Shown one piece after another: positions 26,140-34,498 of a stretch of 64,000 nt of DNA. Location: positions 434,001-498,000 of the forward strand of contig NZ_JANQAH010000007.1 of NCBI RefSeq assembly GCF_024707125.1, given 5' to 3'. The notes beneath the pieces were generated by a model that was given only the letters and a program-made list of their open reading frames with translations, ran no database searches and had not been told where the DNA came from. The DNA comes from Devosia sp. Its GTDB lineage: Bacteria; Pseudomonadota; Alphaproteobacteria; Rhizobiales; Devosiaceae. Made by a program: the position numbers and the translations under genes. Position 1 is the stretch's first letter; the number at the start of each line of letters is the position of its first letter.

Positions 26140-27675
26140 ATGACGATTGTCTCGCATTTTCCCGTTGTATCGCAGGCTGAGGCCCGTTCGATGCTGCGGG
26201 CGCTTGCATTGGCGCCGGGGCAGACGGTCGAAGGACGGGTGCTTGGCCCGGGACTGGGTGGAGCAACCCTGGTCCAGGTTGGTCGGCAGGCGATGTCGCT
26301 CACTTTGCCCAGCACTTTGCCGGTCGGTTCCTTGCTGACGCTGGGCGTGCAGCAGGGCGAAGGGCATTTGCGACTGGCGCTGATCGACAGTCGGCCACCG
26401 TCCTCCGTCGTGCCGCAGCAATCTCCGGCGACCAGCGTCGAGATTTCGCAACGCCCAGCAATCCCGCAAGGTCCGCTCACCTATGGGCCGCCCGCCGGAG
26501 TGGCTGGGGCTGCCGCAGGTGCCGCTGCGCCACTGGTGGGGGCCACAGGGCTGGCCGCAGGCATCGCCGCGCCAGTAGCTGCGTCAACCGCTACGCCCGC
26601 GCCATCGACGCAGGCTGGCGGTCCGATCATCGCTCCGCCTGCTGCAACGGTGCCGCCGTCGGGCCCCGCACTCCAGCGCCAGGGTGCGACACCCTATGGC
26701 ATGGCCGGGCTTGGTTCCAATCCGACCGGCTCGTCGCCGACCGCGGCCCCTGTGCAAGGCTCACTGCCGGGGCCTCAGGCCGCAGCCTTGGCACAGATGG
26801 TGCAACAGGCTTTGCCAGGCCAGGGCAGCATTGGCGCCCTCACCGGCCTGCTTGCGGCTTCCATTGGCCGGTCCGGCTTGCCCGAACCGGTGCTGAAGGC
26901 GGCGCGGCAAATTCTCGACAACCAGTTGACGGCACGAGATGGCAAGATCGATGCTGGCGCGCTGAAGGCGGCGCTGCGCAGTTCCGGCATTTTTCAGGAG
27001 GCCATGCTGGCACAGGGCTCTCCGGCGGCCGCGGGTACGGATGCCAAGTCGGGTCTGCTGGCCATGCGGCAGGGGCTCGCCCAGTGGCTCGGCAGTCAGC
27101 CACAGATCTCGCAGATTTCGCAGATACCGCCGCCTCTGCGGCATGTGTTGCCGCGGGCGAAGCTGCCCGAAGTGCCGCAACTGGATTTGCCAGATGACGC
27201 CGAAGACCTCGGGCGATTGCTGCTCGAGCGCACCGAAGGCGCGCTGTCGCGGCTGCGCCTGCACCAGCACGCGTCCTTGCCCGAGGCGCAGCGGGGCAGC
27301 GAAAGCCAATGGAACATGGACCTGCCCATTGCGGTCGGCCAGCATCAGGCGGTGCTGCAGCTGCAAATCCACCACGATGGTGGGGGCGACGCTAATCGCC
27401 CCGAGGATCGGGGTTGGCAGGTGCGCTTTGCGGTCAATCTTCCCGACCTGGGAGAAGTCGGCGCGCAGGTCTCGCTGCGCGGGCAGACGACCGGGATCAT
27501 GCTCTGGGCTGATCGGGACGAAACGGCCAAGGCCTTTTCGGAGAATATCGAGGAATTGCGCGCGAGCCTTGAATCCGTCGGCGTCAGGCCCGGTGCGCTC
27601 GTCGTTCGCCACGGGGCGCCCGGCGAGGTGCATGCCCCCGCAGCGTCCGGCCACTTCGTGGATGCCAAGCGATGA
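26140..27675 (+). CDS. FliK-like flagellar hook-length control domain protein
   Basis: The 511-residue protein has a small N-terminal beta domain (about residues 10-85, GQTVEGRVLGPG). A long Ala/Pro/Gly-rich linker follows (about 90-215). The C-terminal half resembles the Flg_hook domain of FliK, with LPIAVGQHQAVLQLQIHH, WQVRFAVNLPDLGEVGAQVSL and LRASLESVGVRPGALVVRHG. FliK measures hook length and switches export specificity through FlhB. Here it is coupled by a four-base overlap to a free FlhB C-terminal-like protein, with no other flagellar gene in the window. Confidence 0.75.
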   Translation: MTIVSHFPVVSQAEARSMLRALALAPGQTVEGRVLGPGLGGATLVQVGRQAMSLTLPSTLPVGSLLTLGVQQGEGHLRLALIDSRPPSSVVPQQSPATSVEISQRPAIPQGPLTYGPPAGVAGAAAGAAAPLVGATGLAAGIAAPVAASTATPAPSTQAGGPIIAPPAATVPPSGPALQRQGATPYGMAGLGSNPTGSSPTAAPVQGSLPGPQAAALAQMVQQALPGQGSIGALTGLLAASIGRSGLPEPVLKAARQILDNQLTARDGKIDAGALKAALRSSGIFQEAMLAQGSPAAAGTDAKSGLLAMRQGLAQWLGSQPQISQISQIPPPLRHVLPRAKLPEVPQLDLPDDAEDLGRLLLERTEGALSRLRLHQHASLPEAQRGSESQWNMDLPIAVGQHQAVLQLQIHHDGGGDANRPEDRGWQVRFAVNLPDLGEVGAQVSLRGQTTGIMLWADRDETAKAFSENIEELRASLESVGVRPGALVVRHGAPGEVHAPAASGHFVDAKR

Positions 27676-27974
27676 CGGACGAGCCGAAGGTGACGCCGCT
27701 GGCCGTGGCGCTGCAATATGACAAGGCGACCGATCAGGCACCCCGCATCGTCGCCAAGGGCAGGGGACTGATTGCCGAGCAGATTCTGGCCATAGCGAGC
27801 GAAAACGACATTGTCATCGAGGCCAATCCCGTACTGGCCGAGGCGCTGAGCCATGTCGAAGTGGACGATACCATTCCAGTCGAACTCTATGAGGCGGTAG
27901 CTGCCGTCATCGGCTTTGTGCTGCGGCAAAGCCAGACCAGCGGCAGGAAGCCGGACGAACCCGAGCCGCAGTGA
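27672..27974 (+). CDS. FlhB C-terminal-domain-like protein (FlhX/YlqH type)
   Basis: The 100-residue protein matches the cytoplasmic FlhB/EscU autocleavage domain after its cleavage site: VTPLAVALQYDKATDQAPRI is followed by VAKGRGLIAEQILAIASEND and the ending IPVELYEAVAAVIGFVLRQ. It has no membrane helices and no NPTH autocleavage sequence. In Bacillus a similar orphan (YlqH) can partly replace the FlhB tail. Its ATG overlaps the stop of the FliK-like gene, which supports a shared function. Confidence 0.85.
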   Translation: MTDEPKVTPLAVALQYDKATDQAPRIVAKGRGLIAEQILAIASENDIVIEANPVLAEALSHVEVDDTIPVELYEAVAAVIGFVLRQSQTSGRKPDEPEPQ

Positions 27975-28054
27975 AATCCGTGTGACCATGGCCTTGCGCC
28001 ATTGCATCGCGGCGAAAGTCTTCCCATGTCCAATCGCAGACGAGGGAGACCATC

Positions 28055-28615
28055 ATGATCAGACCCGAAGACGAACGCGCCATCGACGATCTGTTCGAGC
28101 GGCTGCACAACGTCGAGCGCAACAGCGCTCCGCGCGACGTGGATGCTGAACGCCTCATTCGCCAGCGTCTCTCCGAAAACCCGGCTGCGGCCTATTACAT
28201 GGCTCAGACCGTTATCGTGCAGGAAGCGGCTTTGCGCGAAGCACAGCAGCGCATCGAAGCTGCAGAAGCGCGACATAACCAGGGCGGATTTCTGGGCGGT
28301 ATCTTTGGCAATGACCGGCCAACGACGCCACGCGCGCCGCAGCGCGGTCCGTGGGGCCAGAGTGACGAAGACGGAGAGCAGTACGACCGGCGTCGAGCGT
28401 CCGGTGGTGGCGGTTTTCTGGCAGGAGCCGCGCAGACGGCGCTTGGCGTCACCGGCGGGTTGCTGCTCGGCAGCGTTCTTGCGGGCCTGTTCACGGGCGA
28501 CGCCAATGCAGCCGAGCCCGAAGTGCCTCCAGAGCCAGCACCAGAAGATCCCGGCCTCGACGATGGTGGCGGCGACTGGGGTGGTAGCGACTTCGATATT
28601 GGCGGTGACTTTTAG
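28055..28615 (+). CDS. DUF2076 family protein
   Basis: The 186-residue product begins MIRPEDERAIDDLFERLHNVE and continues ENPAAAYYMAQTVIVQEAALREAQQRIEAAE, the DUF2076 signature: a helical, coiled-coil-like N-terminal half. A Gly-rich middle with RRASGGGGFLAGAAQTALGVTGGLLLGSVLAGLF forms one possible membrane segment. The C-terminus is acidic and Gly/Asp-rich. The function of the family is unknown. Good ribosome site GAGGGAGA. It converges on the SleB-type gene with a four-base overlap. Confidence 0.85.
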   Translation: MIRPEDERAIDDLFERLHNVERNSAPRDVDAERLIRQRLSENPAAAYYMAQTVIVQEAALREAQQRIEAAEARHNQGGFLGGIFGNDRPTTPRAPQRGPWGQSDEDGEQYDRRRASGGGGFLAGAAQTALGVTGGLLLGSVLAGLFTGDANAAEPEVPPEPAPEDPGLDDGGGDWGGSDFDIGGDF

Positions 28616-29082
28616 CGGGTCCGCTTCTCGTAAAATTCGTTGCCGCCGGCTTCGAGCACATAGAACATGTTGTCGTAGGGGAAGCGCAGGCCTGCCGTAT
28701 GGAAATGCTGGGCATTTTGGACACCCGGATGGCGGGCGCCGCGCAGGACCTGATCGGCCACCTGCGAAGCCAGCACGGCGCCACTATCGGTCATCGGCTT
28801 GGTGAGGACGCCCTGAGCGAACTGGTTTTTCTGGCCGACGACGCCGCAGACAGACTTGGGATAGCGGGAGTCGGAAAGGCGGTTCATCACCACGGTGCCA
28901 ACGGCGAGCATGCCGTCGGAGCTGGAGCGGTTGGATTCGAAATACATGGCCCGCATCAGGCATTCCTTGTCGCTCAGCTGCGCCATGCCGAAATTGATGC
29001 CAAGAAAACTGCAGCCGGCAAGGCTGGTGGCGACAACGGCGAGAGCCGAGATTTTGAGGGCGAGGCGGGCAAGTTGGGCCAC
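28612..29082 (-). CDS. SleB-type cell wall hydrolase, lipoprotein
   Basis: The 156-residue protein has a lipoprotein signal (lipobox LAGC, Cys about residue 24). The Hydrolase_2/SleB domain follows, with CLMRAMYFESNRSSSDGMLAV and the catalytic Glu in YFES, then VVMNRLSDSRYPKSVCGVV and NQFAQGV. The family cleaves the glycan strands of peptidoglycan; in non-spore-formers it remodels the wall from the membrane surface. The start is GTG at 29082 with GGAG upstream. Confidence 0.88.
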   Translation of the reverse strand: MAQLARLALKISALAVVATSLAGCSFLGINFGMAQLSDKECLMRAMYFESNRSSSDGMLAVGTVVMNRLSDSRYPKSVCGVVGQKNQFAQGVLTKPMTDSGAVLASQVADQVLRGARHPGVQNAQHFHTAGLRFPYDNMFYVLEAGGNEFYEKRTR

Positions 29083-29174
29083 GGTGCATCTCCGGAGTGT
29101 TGCCGAGTTGCGGCTTGGTCCGAAAATGCGCCGACAGCCTTAAAGAAAACCTCAGAAGGAAGGTTAAGAGATTG

Positions 29175-29498
29175 CTAGCGCCGACGAGCAATGAGACTGG
29201 CCAGCAAAACAGCCGTTCCGAGCACCGCGATGATGGGCACGGGATCGCGCTGAACGGCGCGGGCGCCCTGAACCGCCTTGCGGCTGGCGACACCCGCAAG
29301 CCACGCGCCCTGACGGGCCGCGTCGTGGCTCCAGCCCGAGAGCGTGTCACCGAGATCGCCTGCGACATCGCCGGCATTGTGCGACAGGGTGCGGCTGATA
29401 TGTCTCGTCTGGCGGCGCAGTTCGTTGATCTGGTCGGCGAGGACGTCGAGCGGATCGTGACGGCGGCGGCGGGCCGTGAACAAATCTTCAAGATGCAT
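29175..29498 (-). CDS. Small tail-anchored protein, possibly ElaB/DUF883-like
   Basis: The 107-residue protein has a basic N-terminus, an amphipathic central helix (INELRRQTRHISRTLSHNAGDVAGDLGDTL) and one C-terminal membrane segment (VPIIAVLGTAVLLASLIA) followed by three arginines. This layout resembles ElaB/YqjD-type inner-membrane proteins that bind ribosomes, but sequence identity is not obvious. GGGAG precedes the ATG. Confidence 0.6.
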   Translation of the reverse strand: MHLEDLFTARRRRHDPLDVLADQINELRRQTRHISRTLSHNAGDVAGDLGDTLSGWSHDAARQGAWLAGVASRKAVQGARAVQRDPVPIIAVLGTAVLLASLIARRR

Positions 29499-29614
29499 GG
29501 TTTACTCCCTGGTTACGGGCGCAACGCCATTCGCCGGACACAAGTTCCGTACACAATCAATGACTTCGACCCCGCGACAACGGGCCGAACGCTAGGGAGC
29601 CGGATGGTTTCGAC

Positions 29615-29941
29615 ATGAGCAAGCACGCACAACGCCTCAATCGACTGTTCGACAAGCTCGAGCGCAAGATTCCAAGCATGGCGGGCAATTGGCTGGCGCG
29701 CCTGCGCCGCCCGGAAGCCCGCTGGGTGCGCATTCCGCTTGGCATCCTGCTGGTGCTCGGTGGCATTTTCAGCTTTTTGCCGGTACTCGGCATCTGGATG
29801 TTGCCGCTTGGCCTGCTGCTGCTCGCGGTTGACCTGATTTTCCTGCAGAGCCCGGTGAACCTGGCGATCCTGCGCGGCAGCCGCTACTGGACCACCTGGC
29901 AGCGCAAGCGCAGGGACCGCAAGAACACGCCTAAGGCGTGA
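29615..29941 (+). CDS. Small inner-membrane protein, unknown function
   Basis: A 108-residue protein with two closely spaced hydrophobic helices (VRIPLGILLVLGGIFSFLPVL and WMLPLGLLLLAVDLIFL, about residues 38-75), flanked by strongly basic termini. It resembles the small PGPGW-type membrane proteins of Hyphomicrobiales. Its end overlaps the end of the convergent nucleosidase gene by 11 bases. No function can be assigned. Confidence 0.7.
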   Translation: MSKHAQRLNRLFDKLERKIPSMAGNWLARLRRPEARWVRIPLGILLVLGGIFSFLPVLGIWMLPLGLLLLAVDLIFLQSPVNLAILRGSRYWTTWQRKRRDRKNTPKA

Positions 29942-30539
29942 GGTCGATTTCACCCGCAGCATAGGCGGCCTTAACGAGGTCGACGGCCTCGGCAAGCCGC
30001 TCGTCGACGATGTGCAGATATTGCGTCCAGTCCTCAATGCGGCTGACCGTTTCGGCGCCATCAGAGATGCCGCGCAGGCCGAGGAGCGGCACGCCAAAAG
30101 CCTGGCAGGCGCGCTTGACGGCAAAAGTCTCCATATCGACCATGTCTTCCGCCACGGTGTCATAGGCCGCGCCCGTCACGACATTGCCGCCGGTCGAAAG
30201 CGTGGCGGGCACGAGGCCGGCGATTGCTGGCACCAGATCAAGAGTCGGCGGCAAGTCCGTGAGGGGCGTCACGCCACGCGGAAAACCCAGGGCCGAGGCA
30301 TCCATGTCGCGATAGGACACGGAGATGGCCTGATAGACCCCAAGTTGCTCCAGCCGGTTGGATCCGCCGGAGCCGAGGCAAACGACCAGCTTTGGCAGGC
30401 TGTCGCGCCGTTCCATGAGCGCTCTGGTGGTTGAAACCGCAGCCTCGACCGGGCCAATGCCAATCATCACGGGCTGGATACGGGCGGCCAGATGCGGGCC
30501 GAATTCGGCTTTTGCAGCCATGAGATAAAGGATGGTCAT
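29931..30539 (-). CDS. MTA/SAH nucleosidase family protein
   Basis: The 202-residue protein is a PNP/UDP phosphorylase-family nucleosidase. It has GIGPVEAAVSTTRAL in the ribose-binding region and VCLGSGGSNRLEQLGVYQ. The motif DMVDMETFAVKRACQAFGVP holds the ribose-contacting Met-Glu, and LRGISDGAE carries the catalytic-acid Asp. It is shorter than E. coli MtnN (232). Such enzymes hydrolyse methylthioadenosine or S-adenosylhomocysteine; the exact nucleoside is not certain. Confidence 0.82.
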   Translation of the reverse strand: MTILYLMAAKAEFGPHLAARIQPVMIGIGPVEAAVSTTRALMERRDSLPKLVVCLGSGGSNRLEQLGVYQAISVSYRDMDASALGFPRGVTPLTDLPPTLDLVPAIAGLVPATLSTGGNVVTGAAYDTVAEDMVDMETFAVKRACQAFGVPLLGLRGISDGAETVSRIEDWTQYLHIVDERLAEAVDLVKAAYAAGEIDLTP

Positions 30540-30619
30540 GCTTCAAACTAGCATGGCTGCCATGCCGCTCAAGTACTGGTCGTTACCGGTTATGTAACGG
30601 AATGATGACATATTGAACC

Positions 30620-30949
30620 ATGCTCCCGGCGTTTGGGGAGCGGGAAGGCAGGCGTATCGTGCGGTTCGCAGTCATCAATGGGTCACGGGAGTGGACGGAA
30701 GCGGTGCCCGAAAGGGTTATGGCGCGGCCTTCCGCGGACGTCGAAGATGTGCAGCGGGAAGCTCGCCGCCGTCTCAAGTCGCTCAAGATCGAAGAATGGC
30801 GCGTTCGCGAATTCGTCACCGGAACACCGGTGCCCGACAATATCCGCCACCTTGCCATGCAGATCGAATACGCCGCCCAGGCCATCGGCCGGCTTTCGCC
30901 GATCCCCGCCGACTATGCCGATGACGTCTACTGGCCACGTATCTGGTAG
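30620..30949 (+). CDS. Hypothetical protein
   Basis: The 109-residue soluble protein has charged helices (SADVEDVQREARRRLKSLKIEEW) and IRHLAMQIEYAAQAIGRL, ending with a Trp/Pro-rich tail DDVYWPRIW. No family is recognised. ATG 30620 lacks a ribosome site, while an in-frame GTG at 30659 (MRFAVINGS) follows GGGAAGGCAGG and may be the true start, giving 96 residues. Confidence 0.55.
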   Translation: MLPAFGEREGRRIVRFAVINGSREWTEAVPERVMARPSADVEDVQREARRRLKSLKIEEWRVREFVTGTPVPDNIRHLAMQIEYAAQAIGRLSPIPADYADDVYWPRIW

Positions 30950-31016
30950 CCAGGCAATGCAGGAGCGGCGGTTGACCACTCCTGCGGCTATTTCCGTCCC
31001 GACAACCTGACGGCGT

Positions 31017-31193
31017 TCAAGCCGCGACCTTCTTGGCGCGCGGTGCTGCGCGTTTGCGCGCCGGCTTGATGGTCTTGGCTGCATCGGCGGCAATTTCCGC
31101 CACGGCCTTGAACCAGTAGTTCTGGTCCTGGCCTTCGGGACAACCATCGGCCTCCCAGAGATGATAGGCGCGGCGCTGGATTTCGTCCTGCAT
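31017..31193 (-). CDS. DUF2934 domain small protein
   Basis: A 58-residue protein with the DUF2934 signature RRAYHLWEADGCPEGQDQNYW near its start and a basic Lys/Arg/Ala tail (PARKRAAPRAKKVAA) that could bind nucleic acid. DUF2934 proteins are small and uncharacterised. ATG 31193 has GGAG upstream and is preferred to a GTG at 31205. Confidence 0.75.
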   Translation of the reverse strand: MQDEIQRRAYHLWEADGCPEGQDQNYWFKAVAEIAADAAKTIKPARKRAAPRAKKVAA

Positions 31194-31335
31194 GGTGCTC
31201 TCCACTTCAAGCGTAACCAGAAGCGAGCGTGATGGGTTTTGGTTAATGCCCTGTTACGCATGCGCAAGCGCTTGAGATCGCTGTAAAACTGGCAGTGCGC
31301 GGGAGAATCGTGGGCCCAATAGGGGCCGGCAGAAC

Positions 31336-31412
31336 TGGTGATCTCGACGGGATTCGAACCCATGACCCCCGGATTAGGAATCCGGTGCTCTATCCTGCTG
31401 AGCTACGAGACC
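31336..31412 (-). tRNA. tRNA-Arg (anticodon CCT)
   Basis: Read on the minus strand, the 77-base tRNA has acceptor GGTCTCG pairing with CGAGATC (one G-T pair), discriminator A and encoded CCA. The D arm contains AGCTCAGCAGGAT. The anticodon arm CCGGA-TTCCTAA-TCCGG places CCT (plus strand 31376-31378), and the T-loop is GGTTCGAATCC. It reads the rare AGG arginine codon. Confidence 0.97.
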
Positions 31413-31446
31413 AGCCGGAATTGGACCTACCAGCCAAGGCCATAAC

Positions 31447-31980
31447 ATGCAAGATGGCCGGCCCGAGGATGCTGATTTGACTGAGACAAACCCCTTCATT
31501 TTCTATCCCGATACCAAGCTCAACGAGACGGCTTCCGCCCGGCCTGTGGACGCCGGTCTGCTCGATATCGGCCGACGCCTATTGGCTGCGGCAGAGGAGG
31601 CGCGGGCCTACGGTCTCGCCGCCGTTCACATCGGCGTCGTGGCGCCGGTCGCCGTGGTGAGCCTTGGCGATCCCTCAACGCGCGACTACCGCGTGCTCTA
31701 CAATCCGCGCGTGGTTTCCACCGACGGACCGCAGGAAATTGGCCCGGAAGGCTCGGTCTCCATGCCAGGCATCGAGGTCGATGTGCTGCGTGCGCACTCC
31801 GCTGTGATCGCCTTCGACGACGAGGCAGGGCAGGGGCAGGAACTTGCCCTTTCGGGTTTTCCCGCCCGCGTGGCGCAGCACGAGATCGACCAGGTCAATG
31901 GCGTGTTCTTCCTCACGAAAATCTCGCGGCTGAAGCGTGAGGCGGCCATTCGGCGCTTTGCCAAGCTCGGCCGCCGCTGA
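31447..31980 (+). CDS. Peptide deformylase-like protein lacking metal ligands
   Basis: The 177-residue protein has the deformylase fold in order. Motif 1 reads YGLAAVHIG (residues 55-63; GxGLAAxQ in enzymes). Motif 2 reads EGSVS (101-105; EGCLS in enzymes). Motif 3 reads HEIDQVNG (145-152; HEIDHLNG in enzymes). Two of the three metal ligands are therefore changed, Cys to Ser103 and the second His to Gln149, and the active-site Gln of motif 1 is His. The Glu of HE is kept. It is unlikely to be a normal deformylase. It lies directly upstream of prfB. Confidence 0.85.
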   Translation: MQDGRPEDADLTETNPFIFYPDTKLNETASARPVDAGLLDIGRRLLAAAEEARAYGLAAVHIGVVAPVAVVSLGDPSTRDYRVLYNPRVVSTDGPQEIGPEGSVSMPGIEVDVLRAHSAVIAFDDEAGQGQELALSGFPARVAQHEIDQVNGVFFLTKISRLKREAAIRRFAKLGRR

Positions 31981-32044
31981 CGCAAAGGTTGATCCCCGGG
32001 CGTCGCTCCGCTAAACGGGGCGCACTTTCGAAAAGGAACTTTTG

Positions 32045-33167
32045 ATGCGCGCGGAAATTGAAAAGGCCGTTGCCGAAATCGAGCAGGTTTTGACCCTGCT
32101 GAGGAGGCATCTTTGACTGGGATACTGCACAACTCCGTCTCGATGCGCTAACGGCGCAAACTGAATCTCCCGAATTCTGGAATGATCCGGAAAAGGCCCG
32201 CGTGACCATGCGCGAACGCGACGAACTCGACGTTGCGGTCAAAGCCGTGCGCGAGTTTGAATCCGGCATTTCCGACAATATCGAACTGATCGAACTCGGC
32301 GAAGCCGAGGGCGACGCCGATATCGTGCGCGATGCCGAGAATGCGCTTCTCGAGCTCAAGCAGGCAGCCCGTCGCCAGCAGATCGAAACGCTGCTGTCCG
32401 GCGAAGTCGATTCCAACGACTGCTATGTCGAAATCCACTCCGGCGCCGGTGGCACCGAGAGCCAGGATTGGGCGAACATGCTTTTGCGCATGTACACCCG
32501 CTGGGCCGAGCGTCGTAAGTTCAAGGTCGACGTGCTGGAAATGCACGATGGCGAAGAAGCCGGCATCAAGTCTGCGACCATCCAGATCAAGGGCCACAAT
32601 GCCTATGGCTGGCTCAAGACCGAAAGCGGCGTGCATCGTCTCGTCCGCATCAGCCCCTATGACTCGGCCGCGCGTCGCCACACCAGCTTTTCGAGCTGCT
32701 GGGTCTATCCGGTGGTCGACGATTCCATCGAGATCGAAATCCGCGAAGCCGACCTCAAGGTCGACACCTATCGCGCTTCGGGCGCTGGCGGCCAGCACGT
32801 GAACACCACGGACTCGGCCATCCGCATCACCCACGTGCCCTCGGGCATCATCGTGGCGTGCCAGCAGGAACGCAGCCAGCACAAGAACCGTGCAACGGCC
32901 ATGGCCATGCTGAAATCCCGTCTCTACGAGATGGAATTGCAGAAGCGCGAAGAAGCGGCGAACGCCCAGGCGGCCAACAAGACCGATATCGGCTGGGGCC
33001 ACCAGATCCGTTCCTATGTCCTGCAGCCATATCAGATGGTGAAGGACCTGCGGACCGGCGTCGAAAGCGGCCAGCCTTCTGTCGTGCTCGATGGCGATCT
33101 CGACGAGTTCATGGAAGCCGCCCTCGCGCAGCGCGTCGGCGTGGCCACGGATGTGGCGGCAGACTAA
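32045..33167 (+). CDS. prfB: Peptide chain release factor 2 with programmed +1 frameshift
   Basis: Translation starts at ATG 32045 and meets an in-frame TGA at 32114 after 23 codons. The site reads AGGAGG-CAT-CTT-TGA-C, the classic RF2 autoregulatory shift: slippage on CTT skips T32114 and continues with GAC TGG. The joined product (32045-32113 plus 32115-33167) has 373 residues, normal for RF2. Key motifs are the stop-codon recognition loop (SPYD, in the place of SPF) and GGQ in [21 protein letters not shown]2 ends translation at UGA and UAA, so low RF2 favours the shift and raises its own synthesis. Confidence 0.96.
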
Positions 33168-33175
33168 CCACCAAA

Positions 33176-33262
33176 CGTCATCCTCGGGCTCGACCCGAGG
33201 ACACTTCACTTGGCGTTGGTGCAGCAAAGTGCAGAGCCCTCGGGTCAAGCCCGAGGGTGACG
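33176..33262. repeat. Palindromic intergenic repeat, second family
   Basis: Outer arms CGTCATCCTCGGGC and GCCCGAGGGTGACG face each other across 87 bases. Each contains a smaller palindrome (CCTCGGGCTCGACCCGAGG and CCCTCGGGTCAAGCCCGAGGG). It has the same nested design as the repeats at 4828, 40032 and 46391 but a different core. It lies between the convergent prfB and M23 peptidase genes and may act as a two-way terminator. Confidence 0.8.
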
Positions 33263-33274
33263 GCTTCGGGGCAA

Positions 33275-34414
33275 CTACCCGATCACCGCACCCAATCTCT
33301 TCCCAGCATCCAGAAACGCCTTGGGATTGATCGCCTCGTCCGACTTGCGGATTTCAAAGTGCAGGTGCGGTCCGGTCGAGCGGCCGGTCGAACCCACCTT
33401 GGCGATTGGCGTGCCAGTATTCACCGCCTGACCTTCACGGGCCAGATAGCCGCTCAGATGCGCGTAGCGCGTGACAAGACCGTTGTCATGCGTCACTTCC
33501 ACCACCATGCCATAGCCCGACTTGGTGCCGACATAGCTCACGACACCAGCCGCAGCGCTCATCACCGTCGTGCCGCTCGGCGCAGCAAAATCCATGCCTG
33601 AGTGGAAGGCACGAGAACCCGTGAACGGGTCCTTGCGATTGCCGAAATTGGAGCTCTGCCGGAAATTGCCTGTGATCGGCATGTGAACCGGCGCAGTGTC
33701 GAGGCTTTCGCGCGCAGCCTTGTAGCGCAGCAGGGCCGACATGACGGCGTTGGCGTCGTCGAGCATGGGCGTGCCGTTGAGTTCATCCGTCGCCGGCAGC
33801 AAGGGGCCGCCCACGGCGTTGGTGTCTGTCTCGGGCAGGGCGAAGGGAATGCCCAGCTGGCGCATTTCCGTTGCGATTTCGTCGGCGCGGGTGGAGGCGA
33901 CGGCGGCGATACCGTGCATCGCCATCTGCGTTTCACCCATCATGCGCTCAAGGCTGATGGCCGTGGCGTCGACATCGGGATTGCCTGTCATGCTGGCCAG
34001 AGACGCAGTGCTGGTGACATCACCCAGAGGCAGGTCAGCGGCAGCAATGCCAAGAGAATCAGCCTTTTCGACCAGTACCTTTACGAGCTGATGCTGCTCG
34101 AACAGCATTTCCTGCTGCTGGGACAATTCCTGCAATTGCAGGTTGATATCGCCGGTCTGGGCAAAACTGCGCGAGTGCAGACGGTCGATCTCGACGCGCA
34201 TCTGCGCGATCCGGTCCTCATAGGCGCCGATGACTTCCTCGGTGCGGCCATTGAGCAGGCGGGCAATATCAGGCGAGAGGTAGAGAGCGGTGCCGGCAAA
34301 GACGTTGCCGGCAAAGAGCAGGGCGAACATGCCGTAGAAAATGCCGGGATGAATACCCCGCATCGGCGGCTTGCCCTGGCGCTTGCGGTCTGCGAACCCG
34401 GCCCTGGTGACCAC
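33275..34414 (-). CDS. M23 peptidase (LytM/NlpD-type) membrane protein
   Basis: The 379-residue protein has one N-terminal membrane helix (about residues 20-45). A coiled coil in the periplasm follows (EDRIAQMRVEIDRLHSRSF to QQQEMLFEQHQL). The C-terminal M23 domain has HSGMDFAAP and HLHFE zinc ligands intact, with YAHLSGYLAREGQAV between. Intact ligands suggest an active endopeptidase that cuts peptidoglycan cross-links, though coiled-coil members can also activate amidases. The start is GTG 34414 with GAGG upstream. Confidence 0.9.
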   Translation of the reverse strand: MVTRAGFADRKRQGKPPMRGIHPGIFYGMFALLFAGNVFAGTALYLSPDIARLLNGRTEEVIGAYEDRIAQMRVEIDRLHSRSFAQTGDINLQLQELSQQQEMLFEQHQLVKVLVEKADSLGIAAADLPLGDVTSTASLASMTGNPDVDATAISLERMMGETQMAMHGIAAVASTRADEIATEMRQLGIPFALPETDTNAVGGPLLPATDELNGTPMLDDANAVMSALLRYKAARESLDTAPVHMPITGNFRQSSNFGNRKDPFTGSRAFHSGMDFAAPSGTTVMSAAAGVVSYVGTKSGYGMVVEVTHDNGLVTRYAHLSGYLAREGQAVNTGTPIAKVGSTGRSTGPHLHFEIRKSDEAINPKAFLDAGKRLGAVIG

Positions 34415-34498
34415 CTTGCTTTCCTCACGCTGCGAACACTTATGGTAAGCAGACTATGAGCGAGTGTGGTTAAGAAAATCCGAAAGTCGTCAGTGACT

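Noticed and set aside
32202..33167. prfB starting at the ATG at 32202
   Set aside because: This start would remove the conserved N-terminal domain; the frameshift site upstream is intact and explains the missing part.
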